This document shows, piece after piece, positions 15,086-22,692 of a stretch of DNA of 40,416 nucleotides. Source of the DNA: a bacterium (GTDB taxonomy: Bacteria > Desulfobacterota > Binatia > UBA12015); the NCBI GenBank assembly GCA_030430245.1, contig JAUIFY010000015.1:1-40416 (forward strand), written 5' to 3'. Position 1 is the stretch's first letter; each line of letters begins with the position of its first letter. The notes beneath the pieces were generated by a model. The model ran no database searches and had not been told where the DNA came from. It saw nothing but the letters and a program-made list of their open reading frames with translations. The position numbers and the translations under genes were made by a program.

Positions 15086-15850
15086 ATGGCGTCCCTGCAC
15101 CTCATCGAGGCGGAGAACGAACGATACGCCGCCACCCTCGTGTTCCTGCACGGTCTCTGGGCCGCTCCCGAGATCTGGCGGGGCATGGCGCTCGGCTTCG
15201 CGCATCGGGGCTGGCGGTCGGCGGTCGCCGACTCGCGTGCGACGGCGCCGACGCGACCGAGCTTTCAGGAGTGGTGCGACGACGTGGCCGACGCGATCGC
15301 GAAGCTCGAGATGCCGGCCATCGTGATCGGCCACGACGCGGGCGGCCTGGTCGCGCTCGCGCTCGCGGCGCGCGGTCGGGTCGCGGCGTCGGTCGCGGTC
15401 GCGCCTCTCCTGGAGGGCGCGGGGCCGCTGGTCGATCCGGTGACGCGCTTGCGGAGCCGGTTCGGAATCGGTCCGGTCGAGCCGCCGGCTCCCGGCCACC
15501 CCTACCGCCATGCGTCGAGCGAGGCGGCGGCCTCGATCCTGGACCGGGCCCTCGTGGTCGAGCCCGCCGCGCGGGTCGGTAGTCTGCGGGGCGCCGCGCT
15601 GGCGCCGGGAGCCTCGGCGGCGCCGTCGCTTCTCGTGGCACAAGCGAGTGATCCGATCGTTTCGGTGCCACTCGTCGAGGTCACGGCTTCGGGCATCGAC
15701 GCCGACGCGATGACGCTTCCGGGCACGCACTGGCCGATGCTGGAGCCGCGGCCCGATGCGTGGATGTCGCCCGTACACCGCTGGCTCGTCCGAAACCTGG
15801 GACCGGAGATCCTCCTCCTTCGCGGAGACGAAGACCTGCTCGAGGAGTAG
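15086..15850 (+). CDS. alpha/beta-hydrolase fold protein with Asp nucleophile position
   Basis: A 254-residue alpha/beta hydrolase. The oxyanion-hole strand reads FLHGLWAAPEIW (about residues 20-31). The nucleophile elbow is GHDAGG with Asp84 instead of Ser; Asp at this position marks haloalkane dehalogenases and epoxide hydrolases (usually GHDWGG). The acid is probably Asp189 in AQASDP and the base His215 in GTHWPML, so the triad is complete. The protein is shorter than typical dehalogenases and its cap region (about residues 108-160) is small. No ribosome-binding site is strong; ATG 15086 is chosen because it begins right at the first strand. It converges on cysH and has no obvious partner genes. 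Substrate unknown. Confidence 0.75.
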   Translation: MASLHLIEAENERYAATLVFLHGLWAAPEIWRGMALGFAHRGWRSAVADSRATAPTRPSFQEWCDDVADAIAKLEMPAIVIGHDAGGLVALALAARGRVAASVAVAPLLEGAGPLVDPVTRLRSRFGIGPVEPPAPGHPYRHASSEAAASILDRALVVEPAARVGSLRGAALAPGASAAPSLLVAQASDPIVSVPLVEVTASGIDADAMTLPGTHWPMLEPRPDAWMSPVHRWLVRNLGPEILLLRGDEDLLEE

Positions 15851-15916
15851 ACCGGCGGTCGCGCACGGGCCCCGACGACCCGGAACGCCGCCCCGTCGTG
15901 GCGCGGCGCCGCGGTC

Positions 15917-16702
15917 TCAGGAGGGGTCTTTGTCCGCCCCGGTCGCGTCGGTCGCGGCCGGTGTCTCGTCGTCGTCGGCCGGCTCCATGAAGGTGTGCAG
16001 GCCGCACTCGGTCTTGCCGCTGCCGGCCCACCGTCCCGCGCGCTCGTCTTCGCCCGCCAGGATCGGGCGCGTGCAGGGCGCGCAGCCGATCGACGCATAT
16101 CCCTGCTCGAAGAGCGGGTGCGTCGGGATGTCGAAGCGCATCATGTATTCGTAGGTGTCCTTCGCGGTCCAGTTGGCGAGAGGGTTCACCTTCACGATCT
16201 CGCCGTCGGCCCGCTTGAGGCGCTCGGCGATCTTCATCCCGGCGCGGGTGCCCGCTTGGTCGCGACGCCGGCCGTTGATCCACGCGCGGACGCCGCGGAG
16301 GGCGAGCTGAAGCGGCTCGACCTTGTTGATCTTGCAGCACAGGTCGGGGTCGCGTTGATGAAGATCGTCGCCGTACTTCGCGATGAACTCCGGGCGTGGC
16401 ATGGTCGAGGTCAGGTTCTGGATGGGCAGGCCGAATCGCTCGACCAGCTCGTCCCGGTACGCGAGGGTCTCGGGGAAGTGATAGCCGGTATCGATGAAGA
16501 GGATCGGCGTGTCCGGCGCGATGTCGCGCAGCATGTGCGCGATCACGACGCCCTCGTGCTGGAACGACATGGTGAGGACCGCGTCGGTGCCGAACGTGTC
16601 GGTCACCCAGCGCAGGATCTCCCCGGGTGGCGTGGTCTCGAAGACGTCGTTTTGCGCGGCCAGATCGAGACGCGGAGCGCCATCCTTGCCGGAATCCGCC
16701 AT
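15917..16702 (-). CDS. cysH: adenylyl-sulfate (APS) reductase, assimilatory CysH family
   Basis: A 261-residue enzyme reducing adenylyl sulfate to sulfite and AMP with thioredoxin in assimilatory sulfate reduction. It has the PP-loop-related SFQHEGVV segment (about 46-53), the FIDTGYHFPET loop (69-79) and the cysteines that ligate the [4Fe-4S] cluster of the APS-specific type: Cys122-Cys123 and Cys207/Cys210 (CAPC). The catalytic cysteine is Cys233 in the conserved ECGLH motif. PAPS-type CysH lacks the cluster cysteines, so APS is the likely substrate. The C-terminal tail after the motif is acidic and probably disordered. Transcribed divergently from anmK across 71 bases; no cysDN or cysI is present in the window. 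Confidence 0.92.
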   Translation of the reverse strand: MADSGKDGAPRLDLAAQNDVFETTPPGEILRWVTDTFGTDAVLTMSFQHEGVVIAHMLRDIAPDTPILFIDTGYHFPETLAYRDELVERFGLPIQNLTSTMPRPEFIAKYGDDLHQRDPDLCCKINKVEPLQLALRGVRAWINGRRRDQAGTRAGMKIAERLKRADGEIVKVNPLANWTAKDTYEYMMRFDIPTHPLFEQGYASIGCAPCTRPILAGEDERAGRWAGSGKTECGLHTFMEPADDDETPAATDATGADKDPS

Positions 16703-16773
16703 GGGACTCGGCTACCACAGCCCCAGAACTCCGGCAATTCGCGTCTTTTTTCGAGCGTAGGAGGGGATCCGCG

Positions 16774-17922
16774 GTGCGCGCGATCGGTTTGATGTCGGGG
16801 ACGTCGCTCGACGGGATGGACGCGGCTCTCGTGCGGGTTCGGCGCCGCGCGGGTGCGGGCCCGGGGGCCTACCGCGCCACGCTGGAGGCCTTCCGCACGG
16901 TCCCCTACCCGGGTCCTCTGCGCGCGCTCGTGACCGACATCGCGCACGGAGAGGCCCGAGACGCGCGCGCGTTCGCCGACGCCGACCGTGGCGTCGCCGA
17001 GCTCGCGGCCCGCGCAGCCGCCGCAGTGGCCGCCAAGGCGGACGTGCCGCTTCGTCGCGTGGCCGTCCTCGGGAGTCACGGCCAGACCGTGTTCCACGGG
17101 CCGTCGATCGACGCCGGCCCGACCTCGATGCAGATCGGGGCTCCCGCGCGCATCGCGAACCTGACCGGCGTTCCGACCGTGGGCGACTTCCGGACGGCGG
17201 ACATGGCCGCCGGCGGTTGCGGGGCGCCGCTCATGCCGATCGTGCATCGCATGCTGGCCTCCGACCCGAGGCGACGGCGGGCGATCCAGAACCTCGGCGG
17301 CATCGGCAACGTGACGTGGCTCGGACCCGCCGGACGGGGCATGACGGCCTTCGACACGGGGCCGGGCGTGATGGTGATCGATCGGATGGCGCGCACCGTG
17401 TCGCGCGGTCGCCAGCGCTTCGACCGGGGCGGGCGTCTCGCCGAGCGCGGGCGTGTCGATCGCGTGCTGGTGACGGAGCTGCTCCGCGATCCGTACTTCC
17501 GGCGCCGTCCGCCCAAGGCGACGGGCCGTGAGGCGTTCGGCGAACCGTTCGCGCGCGTCTTCGAGGCTCGCGCCCGTGGGCGCGGGCTGCGCGGCGCGGA
17601 CCTGGTGGCGACCGCCACCGCCTTCACCGCGGCCTCGATCGCCGACCAGTATCGTCGATTCCTCGTGCCACGGCCGGGCATCGACGAGGTCCTGCTCGCC
17701 GGCGGTGGCGCGCGAAATCGGGCGCTCGTGGCAATGCTCGAGCACGAGCTCGGGGGTGTTCCGGTCCGGCCCATCGAGTCCATCGGCATCGACGGCGACG
17801 CGCTCGAGGCCGTCGGGTTCGGGATCCTGGCCGTGGCCGCGCTCGATGGGGTCCGCTTCGATCTGGCGCGGGTGACGGGCGCGAAGCGCCCGGTCCGGCT
17901 CGGTGTGATCGCCCGCCCCTGA
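16774..17922 (+). CDS. anmK: anhydro-N-acetylmuramic acid kinase
   Basis: A 382-residue kinase that opens and phosphorylates 1,6-anhydro-MurNAc, released from peptidoglycan turnover, to MurNAc-6-phosphate. Family motifs are all present: N-terminal IGLMSGTSLDGMDAAL (nucleotide-binding and catalytic Asp region), LGSHGQTVFHGP, IQNLGGIGNVTWL, AFDTGPG and LLAGGGARNRAL. The length is normal. GTG 16774 is preceded by TAGGAGGGG at 16758-16766 and places the first motif at residue 4, as in the family. The enzyme belongs with AmgK and MurU about 6 kb further on; AnmK product needs a MurNAc-6-P phosphatase (MupP-type) to feed AmgK, and none is seen here. Confidence 0.93.
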   Translation: MRAIGLMSGTSLDGMDAALVRVRRRAGAGPGAYRATLEAFRTVPYPGPLRALVTDIAHGEARDARAFADADRGVAELAARAAAAVAAKADVPLRRVAVLGSHGQTVFHGPSIDAGPTSMQIGAPARIANLTGVPTVGDFRTADMAAGGCGAPLMPIVHRMLASDPRRRRAIQNLGGIGNVTWLGPAGRGMTAFDTGPGVMVIDRMARTVSRGRQRFDRGGRLAERGRVDRVLVTELLRDPYFRRRPPKATGREAFGEPFARVFEARARGRGLRGADLVATATAFTAASIADQYRRFLVPRPGIDEVLLAGGGARNRALVAMLEHELGGVPVRPIESIGIDGDALEAVGFGILAVAALDGVRFDLARVTGAKRPVRLGVIARP

Positions 17923-17946
17923 CCCCGCGCGCCGTGTCGGGCTCGG

Positions 17947-19257
17947 CTAGAGGTTGCCCGCGTTCAGCAGGAACTCGTCCGGGCCGAGTTGCTCGCGAAT
18001 TCGATCGGCACCTTCGTCCATCGGGCGGGGATTCACCCGAAGATCGTAACGTTCGAAGATCCGGGACAAGGCCTCCTGGTGCGCGTCGATCGAGCTCGAG
18101 ACGGAGAGGTAGCCATGGTCGGCCGCCTGCTTCCGCTCGAGGAAGTTCAGCGGGAACATGTTGAAGAACGTGTCGTCGGAATCGGAAGGCTCGATCAGGA
18201 TGATGTCGCCGCGGAAGTTCGGATCTTCGCGGTATTGGTTCAGTCCGAGGTGCAGTCGCGAATGCAGCAGGGAGCGGAAGACTTGGTTCGCCACGGCGAT
18301 CAGCCCATGGTCCGCCAGAGGTGCGCCGTGGGTGCGACGCCCTTGGTGGTCGGCGCGAACCTCGTTGTTGAACGGGCGGAACGGGTTGTAGGCGATCACG
18401 AGGTCCGCCCCGTGCTCGATCGCCACGTCGATGTTCGCGGTACGACGCACTCCCCCGTCGATGTAGTCGACGCCCTTGATCCGCGCGGGCTTGTAGAAGC
18501 CGGGCAGGGCCGTCGTCGCCTGCACCGCCTGCGAGATCGAGAGCGCGGCGTCTTCGTCGTGTCCGAAGACCGCGCGCTCGGCCGTGTCGAGGTTGACCGC
18601 GACGACGTACAGCTCCTTCCCCCGCTCGCGGAACAGCGTCCGGAAGTCGTTGGACAGACCGCGTGCCTCGAACGACCGTCGCAGGAACCGCTCCAGTCGT
18701 GCGTTGTCGAAGATGCCGCTCGGGACGTAATCGAGGAAGAACGGGAACGGCTTCTCGATGCGAAGGCCTTCCAGGAGCGTGCGCGCGACCTCGCGTCCCG
18801 TGTGCAGCGATGGCTCCTCGAAGAAGCGATCGATCGGAGCGCGCAGGGCACCCAGGATCTCGGGGCTGTTCGACAGCACCTCTCGAGTCGCATGAGGGAA
18901 CCAGGTCGTGAGATCGGCCAGGAACTCGATCGGGCGCCACAGGAGCTCCTCGACGTTCGGCGCGTAGAAGTCGAGCGCCGAGAGCTCGGGAACGTCGCCG
19001 ATCCCCTCGAGGCTGCCCAGCAGCTCTTCCGGTGTGAGGCCGGCCGCGAGGGGCGCCGCGAGCAGCGCTCCGGCCGAGAGGCCCACGTAGAGATCGAAGT
19101 CGACGACCTTCCGGTCGGCGAGGTAGTCGTCGAGGGCCGCGAGACCTCCGAGCTTGAAGGCGCCGCCCGTGACCGCTCCGCCGGCGAGGACGAGCGCGAG
19201 CTTGGGGGAGAGCTTGCGGGTCCGCGGCGTGCTCTTCTCGATGATGGTGATGCCCAT
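17947..19257 (-). CDS. patatin-like phospholipase/acyl hydrolase
   Basis: A 436-residue patatin-fold protein. The glycine-rich oxyanion loop LAGGAVTGGAFKLG (about 24-37) is followed by the nucleophile elbow GLSAG with Ser61, and the catalytic dyad Asp is Asp267 in YIDGGVRR. The central region (about 90-210) is a helical insert containing aromatic, membrane-seeking stretches. No signal peptide is present, so it would be cytosolic or peripherally bound to the inner membrane. Patatin proteins hydrolyse phospholipid or other acyl esters. It converges on anmK and is divergent from the ACAD-like operon. Its substrate and role are unknown. Confidence 0.85.
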   Translation of the reverse strand: MGITIIEKSTPRTRKLSPKLALVLAGGAVTGGAFKLGGLAALDDYLADRKVVDFDLYVGLSAGALLAAPLAAGLTPEELLGSLEGIGDVPELSALDFYAPNVEELLWRPIEFLADLTTWFPHATREVLSNSPEILGALRAPIDRFFEEPSLHTGREVARTLLEGLRIEKPFPFFLDYVPSGIFDNARLERFLRRSFEARGLSNDFRTLFRERGKELYVVAVNLDTAERAVFGHDEDAALSISQAVQATTALPGFYKPARIKGVDYIDGGVRRTANIDVAIEHGADLVIAYNPFRPFNNEVRADHQGRRTHGAPLADHGLIAVANQVFRSLLHSRLHLGLNQYREDPNFRGDIILIEPSDSDDTFFNMFPLNFLERKQAADHGYLSVSSSIDAHQEALSRIFERYDLRVNPRPMDEGADRIREQLGPDEFLLNAGNL

Positions 19258-19465
19258 GGGCGGCTCGTCGCTTCGTCAGATTCTCGGATGCAGGCGGCGG
19301 GGGCAATAGGGCCCCCGACAGCGACGCGGGCGGGGCGAGCCGGCGTCGAGGAGGCCCGAGGGAGAACGTCGCGAAGGCGCGCGGGATCGGCCCGAAACCA
19401 CGTGACCTCGTCAGACGTCCACGCTAGCCTTCCGCCCGTGAGCCGCTTCCGCTGAATCGTGAAAC

Positions 19466-19536
19466 GGCCCGGCGTGTCCGGGCCCGGCTGACGCGGGTGT
19501 CGGGACTCCTCCGGAGCTCGTGTCGGGAGGAGAGCC
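19466..19536 (+). promoter_or_regulatory. leader with hairpin and Shine-Dalgarno-sequestering stem
   Basis: GGCCCGG at 19466-19472 pairs perfectly with CCGGGCC at 19478-19484. Just downstream, CTCCTCC at 19506-19512 is the exact complement of the Shine-Dalgarno GGAGGAG at 19526-19532, with a 13-base loop. The second stem would hide the ribosome-binding site of the first gene of the operon (ATG 19537). This suggests translational control, but no ligand or sensor is identified. Confidence 0.4.
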
Positions 19537-20655
19537 ATGTCGAAGTACCTCGATGCGCTCGAGGAGATCGCTGTGAACGTCGTCGCCGCCGAGGCGACGG
19601 CGGTCGACCGGGACGGCGCGTTCCCCGAGCGCGCCCTGCGGGCCCTGCGGGAACAGGGGCTGCTGGGGCTCCTGGCCCCGACGGAGCTCGGGGGGCTCGG
19701 TGGCGGTCCGCGGGATGCCGTCACCGTCGTCGAGCGCCTCGCTCGCGAGTGCGGGTCGACGGCCATGGTCGTCTGCATGCACTACACGGCCTCTCGCGTG
19801 GTCGAGGCCTTCGGCTCGGACGAGGTCCGGAGCGCCAACGCGGCGGGCGAGCACCTTCTGACGCTCGCGTTCTCCGAGGCAGGCTCGCGCAGCCACTTCT
19901 GGGCGCCGCTCGGCACCGCCGAGGTCCGCGCCGACGAGGTGCATCTCGATGCGCGCAAGAGCTGGGTGACCTCGGCCAGCCACGCGACCGCGTACGTCTG
20001 GTCGAGCCGGCCGACCAGCGGAGCGGAGGGAAGCACTCTCTGGCTCGTCCCGTCGGACGCCGACGGACTCTCCACACCGGCGCCGTTCGACGGCCTGGGC
20101 CTGCGGGGGAACGACTCGACGCCGATCACGGCGGAGGGCGTCGTCGTGCCGCTCGCGAACCGGCTCGGGGACGATGGCGCCGGGTTTCAGATCATGCTCG
20201 ACGTGGTCCTGCCGGTGTTCAACGCAATGACGGCGGCGTGCGCCGTCGGCCTCATGGAGGGCGCGACCGCCGCCGCATGCGAGCACGCCTCCGGCACGCG
20301 CTACGAGCACCTCGACGAGAGCTTGTCGTCGCTCCCGACGATCCGAGCGTATCTCGCGCGCATGCGCATCCAGACGGATCAGACCCGCTGTCTCCTGTAC
20401 GACACGGTCGACGCGCTCGAGCGCGGTCGAGAGGACGTGATGCTCCGTGTCCTCGAAGCGAAGGCCGCGGCCGGCGAGGCGGCAACGCAGGTTCTGGACA
20501 CCGCGATGAGGGTTTGCGGCGGCGCCGCGTTTCGGCGCGACGTCGGCGTGGAGCGCCGCTTCCGCGACGCCCGCGCCGGTACGGTGATGGCTCCCACGAC
20601 GGACCAGCTCTACGACTTCATCGGCCGCGCGATCTGCGGGCTGCCGGTCTTCTGA
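19537..20655 (+). CDS. acyl-CoA dehydrogenase-fold flavoprotein (possible flavin monooxygenase)
   Basis: A 372-residue protein of the acyl-CoA dehydrogenase superfamily: N-terminal helices ending in LLGLLAPTELGGLG, a middle beta domain with TLAFSEAGSRSHF and a KSWVTSASHATAYVWSS strand, and a C-terminal helical domain ending in RRFRDARAGTVMAPTTDQLYDFIGRAICG. The final motif lacks the EGT/GTSE catalytic signature, and the helix before it has no ER motif, so neither known position of the dehydrogenase base is occupied by Glu. That pattern resembles DszC/SfnB-type flavin oxygenases more than dehydrogenases. ATG is preceded by GGAGGAG. The stop is 16 bases before the binding-fold protein gene, so the two form an operon with the diiron protein gene. 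Reaction unknown. Confidence 0.75.
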   Translation: MSKYLDALEEIAVNVVAAEATAVDRDGAFPERALRALREQGLLGLLAPTELGGLGGGPRDAVTVVERLARECGSTAMVVCMHYTASRVVEAFGSDEVRSANAAGEHLLTLAFSEAGSRSHFWAPLGTAEVRADEVHLDARKSWVTSASHATAYVWSSRPTSGAEGSTLWLVPSDADGLSTPAPFDGLGLRGNDSTPITAEGVVVPLANRLGDDGAGFQIMLDVVLPVFNAMTAACAVGLMEGATAAACEHASGTRYEHLDESLSSLPTIRAYLARMRIQTDQTRCLLYDTVDALERGREDVMLRVLEAKAAAGEAATQVLDTAMRVCGGAAFRRDVGVERRFRDARAGTVMAPTTDQLYDFIGRAICGLPVF

Positions 20656-20671
20656 CGGAAAGGAACATCCG

Positions 20672-21478
20672 ATGTCCGAAACGCTGCTTCTGGGGGCGGT
20701 GGCCTACGATGCGAAGGTCGTGACGATCTGGGACGGGTTCCAGAAGTGGTTCGCGGCGCGCGACTTCGACTTCGACTACGTCCTCTACTCGAACTACGAG
20801 CGACAGGTGGAGGGCCACTTCGCGGGCCACTTCCACGTCGCGTGGAACTCGCCCCTGGCGTGGCTTCAGGCCAGGGCGGTCGCGGAGCGTCTGGGTCGCA
20901 GCGCGGCAGCCGTCGCGATGCGCGACACCGACTGTGATCTGACCAGCGTGATCGTCGTGCGCGCCGACTCGGAAATCGCGTCGGTCGAAGACCTGCGCGG
21001 CAAGACCGTCGGGGTCGGTGCGGGGGACTCGCCCCAGGCGACCCTCATCCCGCTCGTCCATCTGGACGACTTGGGGCTCGCACCGGATCGCGACTTCACG
21101 GTGCGCCGTTTCGACGTCCTCGTCGGCAAACACGGGGATCACGTCGGGGGGGAGAGGGACGCCGCACAGGCGCTTCTCGCGGGCGAGGTCGACGCGGCCT
21201 GCATGATCGACGGAAACCACTTCGTGTTCGGGAAGGACGGAACGCTCCCGAGCGGCTCGACCCGAATTCTTTCGCAGACGGGAGACTACGACCACTGCAA
21301 CTTCACGGTCCTCGACGACGCGCCCGACGCTCTGGTGCAGCGCTTCGTGGCGCTTCTGCACTCGATGGATTTCGCCAAGCCGGGACGAACGGACCACTAC
21401 GGGCTGCTCGAACGGTCGATCGCCCGGTTCGGCACGATCGACGACTTCGTGGACCGCGTCGCCCGTACGCATCGGTGA
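20672..21478 (+). CDS. PhnD-like periplasmic-binding-fold protein lacking a signal peptide
   Basis: A 268-residue type II periplasmic-binding-protein fold of the phosphate/phosphonate-binding (PhnD) group: the N-terminal strand LLLGAVAYDAKVVTIWDGF, a HVAWNSPLAWL segment like the PhnD 'W-x-x-PL' helix, VEDLRGKTVGVG with a following DSPQAT ligand loop, and a GEVDAACMIDGN hinge segment. The protein starts directly at the first strand with no signal sequence or lipobox, and no ABC permease or ATPase gene is nearby. It therefore probably works in the cytoplasm, as a sensor, carrier or enzyme; DszB and Thi5/NMT1 are known enzymes with this fold. An AAAGGAAC site precedes ATG. The stop overlaps the next start (GTGA, 21475-21478), showing translational coupling. 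Confidence 0.8.
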   Translation: MSETLLLGAVAYDAKVVTIWDGFQKWFAARDFDFDYVLYSNYERQVEGHFAGHFHVAWNSPLAWLQARAVAERLGRSAAAVAMRDTDCDLTSVIVVRADSEIASVEDLRGKTVGVGAGDSPQATLIPLVHLDDLGLAPDRDFTVRRFDVLVGKHGDHVGGERDAAQALLAGEVDAACMIDGNHFVFGKDGTLPSGSTRILSQTGDYDHCNFTVLDDAPDALVQRFVALLHSMDFAKPGRTDHYGLLERSIARFGTIDDFVDRVARTHR

Positions 21479-22653
21479 AGCACCTCGACCTCGAGAGCCT
21501 GGGCTTCGACGAGGGCGCGCATCTTCTCGTCAAGCACGCCCTGGTCGGCCTCCGTCCCGGGGAGCGCCTCTCGGTGACCGGCGCCGCGCCGTCGCTGACC
21601 GTTCACCTACGCGCGTGGTGCCGCGGCCTGGGGCACGGCTTCGAGCCGCATTCGGGTGACCAGGGGGGGGTCGTTCGCCGGGGCGCGGCCGACGTCGGGC
21701 GATGGCGCGGTGCCGACCTCGCCGGATCGCCCGACGACGTCGCGGAGGAGGCCCCGTCGCACTGGGGCCTCGGCGCGCGTGGCTGCACCGTCGAGGCCGG
21801 CGCGCCCGAGTACGGGTTCGCGCTTCGCTCCCGCGACGAGGTCTGGGCGGAGGACGCGCCGCGTCTCTACGCGCAGGGCGTGGCCGCGCAGTGGGATCCG
21901 GCCACCGCAGTCCCGTGGGACGCCCCGTTCGATCTCGACGACGAGGTCGAGGATGCGGTGGTGCAGGTCATGACGTACCTGATCGAGAACGAGACGGCGG
22001 CGCTCGTCGTCCCCGCCCGGTTCGCGTCGCAAGTCCATCCCCACTACCGCGAGGTGCTCCAGCTGCTCGCCCTCCAGGCGGCGGACGAGGCCCGGCACAT
22101 CGAGGTCTTCACGCGCCGGGCCCTCCTTCGCCGCGAGCGGCCCGGGCTGTCGACGGTCGGGGGGCAGGCGTCGCTCAAGACGCTCGTGGACGAGCGGGAG
22201 TTCGCCGAGGCCACGCTTCTTCTGTCCGTCCTGGGTGAAGGCAGCTTCCTCGTGCTGCTTCACTTCCTCCACGAGCACGGGCCGGATCCGGTCACGCGGG
22301 AGATCTGCCGTCTCGCCGCCCAGGACGAGGCCCGCCACGTCGCCTTCGGCGTGTCCCATCTCGCGGAGCAGGCCCGTCGGGCGCCGGCTCTGCTCGGGCG
22401 TTTGGAGAGCTGCGTTCGCCGCCGGCACGACGCGCTTGCCACGACGGCGGGGCTCAACGAGGAGGTGTTCGACGCTCTCGTCGTCCTCGCGGCCGGGAGC
22501 TGGACGTCGTCCGCGCTCCGCGAGGGATGGAAGCGGGTGCAGGCCCTCGAGCGAGCGATGCACCAAGGCCGAAAGCTCCGGCTCGCGCGGATCGGCTTCG
22601 ACGATGCCGCTGCGGAGGAGCTGGCGGGGCTCCACACCAGGAACTTCATGTGA
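21475..22653 (+). CDS. TusA-like domain fused to a diiron ferritin-like oxygenase domain
   Basis: A 392-residue protein from GTG 21475, which overlaps the previous stop by four bases. Residues 1-58 resemble TusA/SirA (LESLGFDEGAHLLVKHAL, GLRPGERLSVTG, LRAWCRGLGHGF), but the catalytic Cys-Pro of TusA is replaced by Asp-Glu. A linker follows to about 155. Residues 158-300 form a ferritin-like four-helix unit with a full set of carboxylate/His ligands: Glu171 or Glu173 (LIENET), Glu205-His208 (DEARH), Glu255 (LGEGSF) and Glu285-His288 (DEARH). Two E-x-x-H motifs with separate Glu partners are the hallmark of a non-heme diiron site that activates oxygen. The C-terminal helices are unassigned. It probably works on the same substrate as the two preceding gene products; substrate unknown. 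Confidence 0.75.
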   Translation: MKHLDLESLGFDEGAHLLVKHALVGLRPGERLSVTGAAPSLTVHLRAWCRGLGHGFEPHSGDQGGVVRRGAADVGRWRGADLAGSPDDVAEEAPSHWGLGARGCTVEAGAPEYGFALRSRDEVWAEDAPRLYAQGVAAQWDPATAVPWDAPFDLDDEVEDAVVQVMTYLIENETAALVVPARFASQVHPHYREVLQLLALQAADEARHIEVFTRRALLRRERPGLSTVGGQASLKTLVDEREFAEATLLLSVLGEGSFLVLLHFLHEHGPDPVTREICRLAAQDEARHVAFGVSHLAEQARRAPALLGRLESCVRRRHDALATTAGLNEEVFDALVVLAAGSWTSSALREGWKRVQALERAMHQGRKLRLARIGFDDAAAEELAGLHTRNFM

Positions 22654-22692
22654 CGGCCGGCCGCGGGGCCCGGGGTGCGGCGCCTCTCCCGT

